Shown here one piece after another: positions 20,101 through 32,097 of a stretch of 64,000 bases of DNA (position 1 is its first letter; each line of letters opens with the position of its first letter). Made by a program: the position numbers and the translations under genes. The stretch is from assembly GCF_004193775.1 (NCBI RefSeq), contig NC_041004.1, positions 29,908,411 to 29,972,410 of the forward strand. Reading direction: 5' to 3'. Origin of the DNA: Glycine soja (taxonomy: Eukaryota > Streptophyta > Magnoliopsida > Fabales > Fabaceae). A model generated the notes under the pieces. That model ran no database searches and was not told the origin of the DNA. It was given only the letters and a program-made list of their open reading frames with translations.

Positions 20101-20745
20101 AGGTTAAATTACTCATTTGGTCCCTATAGTTTCAAGATTCTTATCTTTTTAGTTTTAGTTCCTATAGTTTGAAAGTGGTTTTATTAGTCCCTATAGTTTA
20201 TATTTTAAGTCTCTTTTAGTCCGTATAGTTTTGAAAGTGGTTTTTTTTAGTCCTTATAATTTATATTTTAATTCTTTTTTAATCTCTATAGTTTAAAAGT
20301 GATTTTTTTAGTCCTTATACTTTATATCTTAATTTCATTTTAGTCCTTACCATCAAAATATGAGTAATATTATCAATTATAATTAACTATAAAAATATTA
20401 GCAAGTAATTCATAACTAATTTATCGTAAGATAATTTGTAAAAAACAAAAAATAATTGATAAATTATAACTAATCTGTAGCTAATTATTTTTATATTTTT
20501 TTGTAGTAAGGACTAAAAGGTAATTAAAATACAAATTGTAGGGACTAAAAATATCTCTTTCAAACTATAGAGACTAAAAGAGAATTAAAATACAAATTAT
20601 AAGGACTAAAAAAAACACTTTAAACTACAGGGACTACGAGAGAATTAAAATGTAAACTATAGGGCCTAAAAACGCAACTTTCAAACTATAGGAACTAAAA
20701 AAGTAACAATCATAAAACTATAGGTACCAAATGAGTAATTTAACC
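20101..20745. mobile_element. Long-TIR foldback element (645 bp), copy A
   Basis: Outer ends AGGTTAAATTACTCATTTGG and its complement CCAAATGAGTAATTTAACCT. Each arm contains repeated AGTCCCTATAGTTT / AAACTATAGGGACT modules, so most of the element can fold back on itself around an AT-rich centre. No ORF. Equivalent in copy B at 49977-50614. Confidence 0.8.
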
Positions 20746-20789
20746 TTATTAAAAAAATTAACATATAATGTTTGCTAAATAAACTCAAG

Positions 20790-21660
20790 AATTAATACAT
20801 ATCACTTTTACACATTATTTAATCAATAGAATATACTTTTAGACACTCCTTAATTAATAACTAATAATTTAAATAAATATTTAGTTGTGTTTATTCAAAC
20901 ACATTATTTAAACATGTGTTTATTTTAAATAAACTCAAGATACAATATTTTATCTCTAATTAGTAACTAATAATTTAAACACATTAAATAAAACTAGTGC
21001 AATACATGAGCAAGTTTTGTTGTTGTTATCCACATCTTCACCCAATTTAAAATTGAAAGAATGTATACCGAATAAAAAGTTGGTGTTGCGTCATGCATGT
21101 CATCTTATTGGCTGGTTCAAAAAGACACGGATTATCAAACAAATAATAATCTTGAGCCGTTGATAACATCAAATCAAACCGTTTATTTTTTTCTCAAGGC
21201 TAGTCGCTCTAGATCCTTCTAAAGGCTTCAAGGCTTTATAATGTGGAATTGTGTGAAAGCACCCTCCACCCACATCTTACCATCATTCTCACACATGTAA
21301 TTATTCCTACCACACGAAGCCTACACCTTAAAGTCCATCACCTCCTGTTGTTCTCACCAAATAGACTATTAGACTTAGAATTCTGAGACTAACCCTTCCA
21401 CACTTTATAATTATTTTTTGTTATGTTGGCATTTTCATGTAAAAATTTTGTGTTTTTCATGTTTATGTTAGATCTATGAACCAAACAACAAAGCCCCATT
21501 CATGGATCTTCGTTGCAGATCTACTAAAATGGAATTCGTTGGCCATGTCTTATATTTCTTCGCCCTCTCTTTTATGCTTTGCCCTATCCTTTGTTCAAAC
21601 CATGGCCAATAATCATCTTCAACAATCGTGATTTCCTTGATTAAGGTAAAAGTTCTAACT
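20790..21660 (+). repeat. Copy A of the ~0.8-kb unit with a small putative signal-peptide ORF
   Basis: Same landmark order as 3590-4400 and 50660-51535, ending TTCCTTGATTAAGGTAAAAG. Part of the segmental duplication. Confidence 0.65.
21502..21612 (+). CDS. Small putative signal-peptide ORF (36 aa), family member 2
   Basis: ATG 21502 to TAA 21610. The peptide begins MDLRCRSTKMEFVGHVLYFF, has a hydrophobic stretch (about residues 14-31) that looks like a signal peptide core, and ends in a short CSNHGQ tail. An internal ATG (residue 10) precedes the hydrophobic core and may be the better start. AGGTAAAAG, a possible splice donor, follows 32 bp after the stop. The opposite-strand ORF is a shadow. 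Copy B has one obvious residue change (Ser7 to Tyr). Confidence 0.3.
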   Translation: MDLRCRSTKMEFVGHVLYFFALSFMLCPILCSNHGQ

Positions 21661-23831
21661 CTTTGGTTATTGTAAATCAACTTATTTAATAGTCACAATT
21701 ACATGATTAATTTGTATCCTCCATAAAAGGCACGGTCGATACCCACACAAATTGGTTTGTTGCAGATCTACTTAGATCTCTTCGTTAGTTGGAGGAAAAT
21801 CTACACATATCTGATTTTTTGAGAAACGTGTCTAGAAATTAGATTTGGTTAATTAGACAATGTATGATTGGTAAGCAAGAATAATTTTTTTTAACAAAGT
21901 ACAAAATGTATCACCTTTTCCAAATCATTTAATACATTTCAAAGCAACCATCATTGTTAGAGTATCCATCATTTCTTTCAAGCCCCTCACCATAATTATT
22001 GTTGGCACGAACAAATGGTTCATCTAAGTGATATTAAAATCTTGTTGAGAGGGGCATTCCACCTATTAGCGCAAACAGGTTCCTTGAATGAGATTAAAAT
22101 CCCCTTGACTGGTCAATATAGTTCTTTGCTATAGCCAATTTGCCTATACCACCATACAAAATTGACCTCACTCACTTCAATTTTATTTTTAATTATTTTA
22201 ATACAAAATGATGTTATTTTAAGATTTTTTTGTGAAATCATTTTAAGAGTTTTAATTAGAGTACAAAATTATTTTTATTTATTAATATAATGAATCCTTT
22301 CATTAACATTCGTCCTAATTAAAAAAAGTTAATCCAATCTAGCTGTAATTTAGGAATTGTAGTTGCCAGTTGGTAGGTCAAAGAATAGTGATGTACTTCT
22401 ATAATTTTCTTTTAGGTGATCGATGCCCTTTCATTTAATGGATCATTTTTGTTGTCTGATTGGAACGTAAGTATATAAATCTGCAATGCAAGTCAGAGGG
22501 AAACCCATGTCAGTCCTTTTGCTCTTTCTTAGCAATCATATATATTTCGTAGCTGCAAAACAAGTCGATTCTTTCAATAATTTACTTTATTGTTATTTAA
22601 TTTAATCATTTTTCCGACACATGAAACAAACTGGTTGAATGTATTGTGGCTAGCTATGTGCATGTGTGGTGCTATAAGGATATTGTCATTGCTTTTTAAC
22701 CACCCTGACGAATGACGATGATTGAACATTCATATAGGAAAAACATTTGGGAGAACTACCAGTCCATTTTTAGTTTAAAGACATCAACAATTTTTTTTTT
22801 GAGTAATATGCCCTTACATCTCTCGAGGATTCGTCAAATTCCCTCTAATACTCTTCATTTTACTTCTACACTAAACACTCTTAGTTGTTTGAAAAACATT
22901 ACACACTATACATGCTGACACACCATGTTATCCATGAGATGGACCACATAATGAACCAATTTTAGAGAATGTTATTTGTGGAATAGAAAATCAACTCATT
23001 ACCCCGACCAGAGGAGGAAAGATTTTAACCTTGTTTTCTGTCTACTGTTTTTTCAGGTTTTGAAAACTTCAGGCTATGTGGATGAGAAGCAAAACGAAGC
23101 TTGTGGTTATATTGCAATCTCTAAACTCCCAAAATTAGATCAAACTTTTTGATTTGATGGTCTATTAAATGATATAGGTAGGTATCAAAGGTGATATAAA
23201 AATAGCAAATTGGTAGGACGATTCTGGTAGATTTTATTTATTAGCAGTAGTTCTTTTTTTTCTTTGTAGTATTATATAATTTAATTGCACAGGATTACTA
23301 GTAATGTTATTTTAGCAATACATATGCAACATGTTAGTGTCTATGGTTGCATCGCAACAACATTATTTTCCAAGGTTCTGCATATTAAGGATGTTAATTC
23401 GGTGTTGATACATATAAAGACGATCTTGTGGTCTTGGATCTGCATTAAAGGGGGTTTGTCTTATGGTGTAGCTTTTGGTTCATGGTACAATATTCTCCTA
23501 TTGATTGTATAAGTTAGATAGCCACTGTATTCTCTTTTTAGTTTTCTCTTGTAGCTGTACCCTGTTACTGTCAGCTTGGTCATATATCGTGCCAATTGCT
23601 GTTGCAATAAATTTAGCCTTAAAAAAAAAGGAAGAGGCTGGATGATTATCATTTCATATCGAATAAGAGTTTTGGATGTTAAATATTTGTTATTGTTATA
23701 ATACAATTGTGAACACTCAACTTTGCTTCGATAATTAAAATAAATAAAAATAAAGAATATACAAAACAAATAATTGAATTTGTATTATATATTAACTTTT
23801 CTCTTACAAAATTTGTTTCCATGTGTACCAG
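21661..23831. other. Non-coding sequence, copy A
   Basis: No recognised gene. It holds an acceptor-like TTTTTTCAGG at about 23049-23058 followed by GTTTTGAAAACTTCAGGC, and another acceptor-like TGTGTACCAG at 23831, both possibly intron ends of a decayed gene. Short ORFs at 22712-22918 and 23285-23512 are present in both copies but have no recognised homology. Confidence 0.35.
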
Positions 23832-24004
23832 GATAATATATGGAGTTGGAGAAGAAATTGCGAAGCTGGATTTATGTGTGCACAAGTCTCACGTACATGC
23901 AGTGCATCAAACAGTGGCTCATTCACAGGAACCAGTGCCTGATCTGCAAACAAATTGCCTTGACTATGAATAATGTCAAAAATGAAGTTGGAGCTGGAGC
24001 TTAA
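23832..24004 (+). pseudogene. Degenerate RING-H2 finger 3' exon fragment, copy A
   Basis: RING-H2 proteins are E3 ubiquitin ligases. The reading frame from ATG 23840 to TAA 24002 contains TYMQCIKQWLIHRNQCLICK, matching the second half of a RING-H2 finger (HxxH-x2-C-I-K-x-W-L-x-x-x-x-x-C-P-I-C). Two zinc-ligand histidines appear changed (H to L and H to M) and the CPIC proline is leucine, while the three cysteines remain. The fragment is preceded by an acceptor-like TGTGTACCAG and ends in VKNEVGAGA before the stop. The first half of the finger is not found nearby. Identical in copy B. Confidence 0.6.
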
Positions 24005-24291
24005 GTTAATAATGAAGATGTCAATTCTTAGTTCCTGCCTACAACTTTAAAGACCAAGGTTCCACTTTCATTTTTCCTCCATGCATGGAACAAAGTTATT
24101 TATGTACTTGATGCAACTTCAACGCAGAGGTTGAGCTCAAGAAAGGGCAATAAGTAAGAAGATGGGCAACCCACATGAAGCCATAAAAACTAGAGTCGGG
24201 ATAAGTACTAACATACAATCATCTTGGCCGTGCCTTTTATGAGCAAGGAACCAGAACCCCATTCACAGACTTTCATTGCAAATCTAGATAG

Positions 24292-24372
24292 ATGGAAGTT
24301 GTTCACCTTGACTTATACTTCTTCGTTCTCACTGTTATGTCTTGCTATATCCTTGGTTCTAACCATGGCTAA
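24292..24372 (+). CDS. Small putative signal-peptide ORF (26 aa), family member 3
   Basis: ATG 24292 to TAA 24370; the peptide is mostly hydrophobic (MEVVHLDLYFFVLTVMSCYI, then LGSNHG). Aligns with residues 10-35 of the 21502 ORF (YFF, C-x-I-L, SNHG). Preceded by a CCCCATTCACAGACTTTCATTGC segment like that of the other paralogues. Unchanged in copy B (54225-54305). The family is not recognised. Confidence 0.25.
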   Translation: MEVVHLDLYFFVLTVMSCYILGSNHG

Positions 24373-24938
24373 TACACATATTTCACTATTGTGATTTTCT
24401 TGATTAATTAGTGTGTTTGGACCTGCAATCCAAGAGAAGACATTGACAACTCTAGTTCTTAAGAAAAGTCTAGACTTTTCTATTTAGTTTCTAGATTTAT
24501 CTTATTTCTAATTTTGGTCTTTAGGCCTCCATTAATTGCTTTTTTTTATTGGAGATTGTGTCAAAGGGTATGAATTAAGATCTCCAGCTCAATTTATCTA
24601 TATAAACAATTTTGATTGAGAGAAATAGCCTGCACATGCATTTATTTATTTCATTTCAGTTCAATATTCTTACCTATATTGTTTCATTCCCATCTATCTC
24701 ACTTTCCCTCCCACACTAACACTACTCCCAACTCTCTTCAACATTTAGTACCAAACTACAGATTATTTTTTTGGGTTTCATATCATAGGAATGAATATGT
24801 ATCTCTTATTTACGTTTGATCGTTTTTTATCTACAAGTATTTATTTTTTGAATAAAGTATATCCAATTCAAATAAATGATTGTTATTCAATATTCATGGG
24901 AATAAAAAGAATTTGAGACGAAGTAGCAAATGTGATAT

Positions 24939-27590
24939 TGTAATAGTATTTCATTTTTCGTAAAATAAATTAAAAAGATTTTATTTTAAAATAAATAGGA
25001 TTTTAGAAAATAATAAAGGTTTTTGTAGTTAAATAAATAAGAAAAAATAGTTTTATTAATTAAAATAATGATTTTAAGGTAAATAAAATAAATGCATGTT
25101 CTTAAAAAATAAAAAAGGATGTTTTATTTATTCATTTAATAGGGAGTAAAAAATAATTTGTTTATAAAATAATAAAATAAAGAAAAAATATAATAAATAT
25201 TAGGCTGGGAATGTCTTTTGCTATAAATAGAGACTATTATATCAATTTTTATATTTAAAATAAGTTTATACGTTCTCTCTTTCTCCCAAATTTATTTTCC
25301 TTCTTCCTCTTCCAAAATATTCTCTTTTTTCCACATACATTCAAACTTATTAAAGTAAAATTTTGATTTGGGACTCGTTATCCGTTGAATTATCGTGAAA
25401 TTTGAACATCAGGTTCAGAGCTCATTTTCACACATCCCCACCATTGAGATTTGCAAAACAATGTATATGGAGGGAGAATTTCCCTCGCACACACACAATG
25501 AAATTGAGACTCCAATCCCTCCTCCTTCAATCTAACGGTTGGAAATTCTAATAGAGCAACCAGAGAAAAAGCTTGAAGAATCATAGGAAATTACTACAAA
25601 TGCCGCTATCACTGTTGGACTACACACATGAGCCCACTTAAAGGTAAGGGGTGAGTTTACCGCAATTGGGGTTAGAATGAACGTGTAAGGATCCTTAGAA
25701 GATCAAATTGGGGTTTATTTTGGAATGTTTTGTAACATCCCATTTTTCTGTAAGATAAATTTAAAAGGATTTATTTAAAATTGAATAGAGTTTTAGGAAA
25801 ATAATGAGATTTCTGTAATTAAATAAATAAGGAGAAATAATTTTATTGATTAAAATAATGGTTTTAAGGTAAATAAAATAAATATATGTTCTTAAAAAAT
25901 AAAAAGGATGTTTTATTTATTCATTTGATAAGGAGTAAAATAGAGTTCATTTTTATAAAATAAAGAAAAACATAGTAAATAATAGATTGAGAGTACTCTA
26001 ATTATAAATAGAGACATAGTAGATCATTTTTTTTTTTTACATTTACACACATCTCTACATGTCTTTTCCTCTCAAAATTCATTTTACATTCTCCCTCTCT
26101 CAAAACTCCCTGGTAAAATTACGATCTCGAACTCGTTAACCATTGGATCGTCGTGAAATTTGAACGCTAGGTTCGGAACTCATTTTCGCACATCCCCAAC
26201 ATTGGGATATGTGAAATAATGTCTATGGTGAGAAAAATATCCCTCGCACAGAGCTCTCTTTTTCTCACATACAACCAAACTTGCCCCAGTAAAACTACGA
26301 TCCCAAACTTGTTAATCGTTGGATTGTCTTGAAATTCGAACACCATATTCATAACTCATATCTGCACATCACCAGTGCTGGAATTTTCAAAATAATTTCC
26401 TTGGTGAGATAAATATCCCTCGCACGGTGAGTGTGAAATGGAGGCTTCAATCTCTTCTTTTCTCTAACGCTTGGAAATCCTAGTAGAGCAACCAGAGAAA
26501 AAACTTGAGGAATCTTAGGGAACTACTAGAGACGTCACTATCACTGTTGGACTATGCTGGTGAGCCCACTTAGAGGTAAGGGATGAGTTTATTGCAATTA
26601 GGGTTAGAATGAACATGTGTAGGAATCCTTAGAGGATCAAATTGGGATTTTGAAAATAATTGAGTAGTTTTATGTATTGCATAGATCATAGGTAAAGTCT
26701 ATTTTTGTGTCATGTATATATTAATATTGTGTGATGCATATATGATTCATGAGGTGTAATAACATGTTGTTTTGGAATTAGAAGATTGTGATTGAGATTG
26801 AGTGCATGTGATGAATTGAATGTGATGAGTTGTGAGATAGATGTGTATTGAGATATTGTATATATTGAGTTGCGAGCTATGAACTGTTCAATCACACGAC
26901 TGTAAGACCATTTAACGGCGATGAGTTAATGCGTGACGAGTATTGTGATGAGATCCACTATGGGAACCCAACGAGTTTAATCACTCTAAAGCGCGATGAG
27001 TTAAAATTAATTTGAGAATAATTGAGGAGTTGTGTGTTTTTGTACAACGCATAGATAAAGTCTATATGCTAAATAATGTTTTCTAGGTTGGACCTTAATC
27101 AGGAGGGAGAGGTCCTAACAGACTCTTCAAAGTCTAGGCCTTGGGGATAAATACACCTAGTTTGAGGGTTTCTTTATGTTTTTAGCAATCCCACATGGTT
27201 AGAGCATTCTCACAAAATAATGTAACCCTGACTGGTCTCCCTATGAAATGGTACCTCATGCTAGAGGACGTTGGAACACAATGCTTTGATAGAATGTGAC
27301 ATTGAGACATGAGTTTCTGTATTAATTGCATGAAGTTTCGGACATGTGGTTTTAATGATTTTATTTCATATGTTGAGTATTCAGTTCATCGTTGGATTTT
27401 GGAGAACCTTGTTTTGAGCCAAAGATGTTTTCATACCCTTAATTGATAAGTTTTTAATTAGGTGATTAATGCGAATGTGAACCTTTTATCTCCATGGATT
27501 TACTTAAGATTTTATTGAATAAAATTAATTTAATTAGATTCCTCATTTTATGTCTCTTTTTATATGGATGTTGAGGTAGAGAGTGTTACA
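24939..27590 (+). repeat. LTR-like block with internal duplication, copy A
   Basis: The main block runs 25731-27590, begins TGTAACATCCC and ends GAGAGTGTTACA (TGTAACA/TGTTACA inverted ends, about 1.86 kb), as for a solo LTR. Upstream, 24939-25730 repeats its first part in diverged form (TGTAATAG start, then AAATAAATAGGATTTTAG, then the TCGTGAAATTTGAACAT segment). Within 26100-26420 the TTGGATCGTCGTGAAATTTG-type segment is repeated again. No matching 5-bp target duplication at either candidate boundary. Equivalent in copy B: 54871-57530. Confidence 0.6.
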
Positions 27591-27979
27591 AACATATCGT
27601 CATTGGATACAAAGTGACTACTCACATGTATGAAATGAACATCAAAGTTTATATTTGTTGCTTGACAACATTCTGGTAACGTGTCTTTCAGTGAAAGTTG
27701 AAATCCACCCCAACTCGCTCGTCGAGCACAAAAGTCAACCAAATTTGAGGCTCCAAAAGTTAGATATTGATTTAAATTTAGAGTACTTAGTTTTGGTCAC
27801 ATGGAGCTTTTATGGTCCAAATCTGACTATAACAATCAAATACCCAGTCCTACATATCTAGCCTTAATTTTTTTTATAGGCATATAAACATATAATTTCT
27901 ACTTTGTCTTCTTCTGTACGAATTAACTGAATCTGAAGAAAAAAAAGCATTCAGATAAAGGGATAAGCTCGACTAATAA

Positions 27980-28318
27980 GAATTATGCTTAAACATGTTT
28001 TGCTTAAACTTTTTTGGCCCATATTATTTTGTTTTAGTCCTTCTAATATATCTATTTTTTACTTTTATCCCTAAAATATTTAGAACATTAGTTATTAGTC
28101 CCTTTTAAATATTTTTCAAAGGGACTAATATAAGATTAACAAAATATGAAAATGACTCAAATAAAAGAATAGATATATTAGAAGGACTAACTCAAAATAA
28201 CAAGGACCAAAATTAAAATTTATTTTATTAGGGTCTCAATGTAAAAAAATATTAAGGATCCAAAACAAAATATGTCAATTTATCAGGGATTCAAAACATA
28301 TTTAAGTCTAAGAATTAT
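27980..28318. mobile_element. MITE-like foldback element, copy A
   Basis: Left TTAAACATGTTTTG and right CAAAACATATTTAA are imperfect inverted ends, with further mirrored motifs inside (TAGTCCTTCTAATATATCTAT versus ATAGATATATTAGAAGGACTA; TTAGTCCCTTTT versus AAAGGGACTAA). Non-coding. Copy B: 57921-58258. Confidence 0.65.
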
Positions 28319-28726
28319 ATGATATATGTAAAAATACAAGATAGAGGTTGAATGATGTATAATTCATATCTCGGATGAGAGTTTTGGAGTTGATAAATGC
28401 TAGTTGATATGGTTTAAGGCTATGGGATTCTAAGTGTAAGAATATCTAGGATACTACTTAACAAACTGAATATATGGAATTATTACAAAGATATTTGTAA
28501 ACAGTTTAAACCCTAAGTTTATTATGATCATGTTTCCCTCAGAGAGCAATACTAGTATAATGTTACTCTCCCTTGCAGGCCTTATACCTAAGTCTCATCT
28601 TTGTCTTAGTTGAATAATAGTCTCCCCTACCAGCTTTGTTCAACAACTTGGACTTCCATCCAGCCAGTCTATTATTAATTTACATGGTCCATAAGATAAG
28701 AAAAATCACTATTTTTCACTCTACTA

Positions 28727-29215
28727 CACTACTGAAAAAAAAAAACCTTCCACGATGGTTGTAAAGTACCTTCTACGATGATTTTAGACCATCTTTGAGG
28801 CCAACGTCATTGAAAGTCTTAACTTTCGACGACAGTTTCCTAAAAAATTGACTTAGAAAAATATACCTTTATAAGACGGTTCTTAACTAAAAATCGTCTT
28901 AAAAGAGTATCATTCTAAGTTGGTTTTTAGATAAAAACCATCTTATAATGATATTCTTCTAAGATGGTTGTATGTTAAAAACCGCTTTAAAATTGTTAAA
29001 AAAAATGAGAATTTTAAAACGGTTTTTCAGAGAACCATCTTAGAAGTAGAAGTACCTTCTAAGATGGTTCTCTTAAAAGCTCTCCTAGAATCCTTTTTTT
29101 TAAATCAAAAAATTTGAAAATTCTAAGACAGTTTTTCAAAAAGTTGTCTTAGAATGTAATCTTTTTAAGACAGTCATTCAAAGAACTGTCATAGAGTGTA
29201 TTTTATTTAAAAAAT
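28727..29215 (+). mobile_element. CACTA transposon left end, copy A
   Basis: Starts CACTACTGAAAAAAA (copy B: CACTACTGGAAAAAA, closer to the consensus CACTA end). Subterminal repeats of the AAGACGGTTTTTAG / CTTATAAGACGGTTC type follow in both orientations to about 29195. No transposase and no partner right end (TTTTCCAGTAGTG type) were found within the copy. Confidence 0.65.
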
Positions 29216-30172
29216 AAATAAAAATTATAATAAAATAATAGAAAATGTTAATATCAAAATCTTATATCAATTCTAATAAAATAATATGTTTAGTTCTACA
29301 ACCTACCTAAAAAAATATTTAGTTCTACAACCAATACTACATTTTTAACTGTGTCAGTGTTTCACAAATACAAATGATGGAAAGCACTTGCATCTCACAG
29401 AGCAAAGATCAGCACAAAAGTACACATCAAATCCAATAAAAATTAATACAAAGTTCCTATGAGTTGTAGGTGAGTCTAAATCTCCTTATAAAATCAAAAT
29501 GCAAATCTAATTTATAGGAAATTAATGATAAATACTTCCAAATAAAGGGGGAATATGAAAAAATGTAGCATTTGCTGTCATTACCAATGAAATTGTTGGA
29601 ATAATTATATTGTAAGCATGTTTAGAAAGTGATGATTATCTATGAAAAATATCATCAGTTAACTTACTATTAACATGTCAACATAACTATAAAAATTGAA
29701 CAACTTCAAATAATAAAGAATTAGCTAGATATTAATATTAGAAGTTTATAACTTATCAACTTACTTTTAAGACAGTTAAGGTTCCCTAAACATGGAATCA
29801 TTCCCCTGGGAAAATAATGGAGTAGGCATAACAGGTCAGCATAACTACATTTAACTAGAATAGGCTATATATGTAGAAAAAATTAACTTAGCATGAATAC
29901 TATATAAAACTCACAAGTTCTTTCCCTTCAAAGATCATGCAAACAAGTTCCTAAGCCACATAATAAATTTCCAAGGCTCATATAACCATATAACAACTCA
30001 AAATTCCAAAAAAAGAAAAATATGCAAAGGCAAGGATTCTTACACACTTCCTTGTTGACATGTCAATTGCTTTGGATTTTCAATGGTCAAATTGTTATAT
30101 GAGAGATCCATGTGTTAATTTATGCATGTGTTTTGTACCAAAAATGAAAACAATAATTATATGTAACACTTG
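29216..30172. other. AT-rich sequence, copy A, no gene seen
   Basis: No recognisable coding sequence. It may be interior of the CACTA element, but I cannot support that. Confidence 0.35.

Positions 30173-30175
<3 letters not shown>

Positions 30176-30249
<74 letters not shown>
30176..30249. repeat. (TA)n microsatellite, copy A
   Basis: About 74 bp of uninterrupted TA. The equivalent in copy B (60072-60152) is a few repeats longer. Reading frames made of alternating Ile and Tyr here are artefacts. Confidence 0.95.
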
Positions 30250-30252
<3 letters not shown>

Positions 30253-30263
30253 ACAATCTTAAG

Positions 30264-30287
30264 AATATTGGTATGCATACCAATATT
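30264..30287. repeat. 24-bp perfect palindrome, copy A
   Basis: Half-site AATATTGGTATG followed directly by its complement; centre ATGCAT. Lies 14 bp after the TA tract. Exact copy at 60169-60192. Confidence 0.85.
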
Positions 30288-32097
30288 TATAATGCAATTA
30301 CATACATCATCAGGTAAAACTATGAACCATCGTATGAGTATTCTCAACTCATTATGCAATGAAGAATATTTACTTTGTTAACAGGATCAACAACTAATAC
30401 TACCCCATATTTTTCCTTAAATTTAAGAAATGCCTCTCTAGGACTCGTGGCTACGTCTTAAGCAAACAAATATAAATGAAATAGGCATAGAACGTTATAC
30501 ATAGATCTAAAAAATGCAACCATCAACAACCACTTGCAGCTTCCTCAAGTTTCAATAACTTAACTTTGGTTTATAAGTCAAGTCAACAATTTGTTGCCAA
30601 AGGAGTGGGATTGAACCACGAACTTGCAAAAGCTCAACCAAGATGATTGTCATTTGCAATGAAATACATGTTTAATTAACACAATATTGGTGGTACATAT
30701 ACAACTACCATTTATCTCACAAAACTAAAGCAAGCTTCTTAGTTTCTTTTGCTTAGCTTTTATCAAAGTATGTACTTCTGGATCATACAATGGCATAAGC
30801 CACCCATTCTATAATCTAAGATAGATGCAGTGATCTCCATGAAAAACCTTCTAATACTAGTTTACATCCAACATTCCAACTATCACAACCATATAGTATA
30901 ATTGGTTCATGTCAAACTTATAAAAAGAATTACCTGAACAAATGAAGCAGTATACCCATTAAAGTAGTGCAACTGCATACAATTCTCATGATTGCTTTCA
31001 CTATCACCACTAAAGTAACCATTAACTAATTCCATGGCATTAGAGATCTTGATTCTATAAATGTAAGGAACATAAATACATTCGATCTTTATAAGTGCAC
31101 ATTCAAACTAGAAACATTGGATTTTTCTTTTTCGGTCCATGGAAATAAATACCATTTCTTGTTGTGCATCTCCTAGCAATGAAAGTGACATCAATAATAT
31201 CTTTCCCAATGGCTGCTTGAAAGTGATGAAATCCTATTTACTTGTTAAGGATAACCTTGAAAAGAAACAGTTATGTGACAACACAATAACATTACAAATA
31301 GTTAGTCAGATAAGGATACTTACTGCCTTGGACTACAGGGAGCAAGTATGGTTCAAGTTGCTGGAAAGCACAGGATTGCACACTTATTGGTTGGTAATAT
31401 AAAAATACATAAGAACTAAAGAAATTGAACAGGTGAATATAAAATTGCCACAAACCTACCTTGTTATCTATGAGCACTTCTAACATATAATTGGTCCATA
31501 GGAATCAAGGCCCTGCTTGTGATCAATAATTTAGAAGCATAAGCATAATACTAAGTTAAACCAAAAACTACAGAAAAAATCAATTATGAGATGACATTTG
31601 CATAGCCATCAAAAGTATCACAAGTGCACGTACCTCCCAGAAATTTTGGCAATGTGCACAATAATATATTAGGACGGACAAATGAGAAGTAAGAACAATG
31701 TTGATATAAGATATAGGATATATGAAAATAAAAATAGTAAATATAAATATGCAAAAATTTAAATCTAAAACATCAAAAGAAAACAAAAACGGCAGTAGGG
31801 CCGCACTAGATCTGTTAGGGGGAGGAAAAGAAGAAACTAAAGCGGCGGCAGAGCCGCATAGAATCAGTAAGGAGGGAGAGAGAAATGGAAGAAAGAACTT
31901 GAAATTTTATTAATGAAAGAAAAGCATACAAAGAGTGTTTCCAAGAGCTTCTCTCTCTACAATCTATCCGACTCTTGCTATCTGAAAGGGTGTCTCACAA
32001 TGGAATTGAGGACTCTTTTTATAGACATAAAATTGAACTGTAACTACAATACAATTTACATGATCAAAACTATTACTATAGAAATGGTATTTTTGAA
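30288..32097. other. Copy A tail, no supported gene
   Basis: Contains an open stretch at 31139-31402 without recognised homology and not fully conserved in copy B (3-bp and other changes alter the C-terminal frame). A tRNA-B-box-like GTGGTTCAATCCCAC lies on the minus strand at about 30608-30622, possibly a SINE remnant. At 31770-31910 a GC-richer purine tract contains GGCAGTAGGGCCGCAC. Confidence 0.35.

Noticed and set aside
21474..21680. 68-aa minus-strand ORF (and 51342-51548)
   Set aside because: Antisense to the small signal-peptide ORF; conserved only because the duplicates are similar. Could not be linked to any family.
24616..24819. 67-aa plus-strand ORF identical in both copies
   Set aside because: Identity is explained by the near-identical tract it lies in; composition is low-complexity Ser/His/Phe and no family is recognised.
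30095..30359. Ile-Tyr-rich ORFs
   Set aside because: Produced by the (TA)n microsatellite; same at 59974-60261.
30600..30660. SINE-like tRNA B box (GTGGTTCAATCCCAC, minus strand) with a TGGTTGAGC A-box-like sequence
   Set aside because: Spacing and a 3' tail are not convincing; no target duplication; too weak to call.
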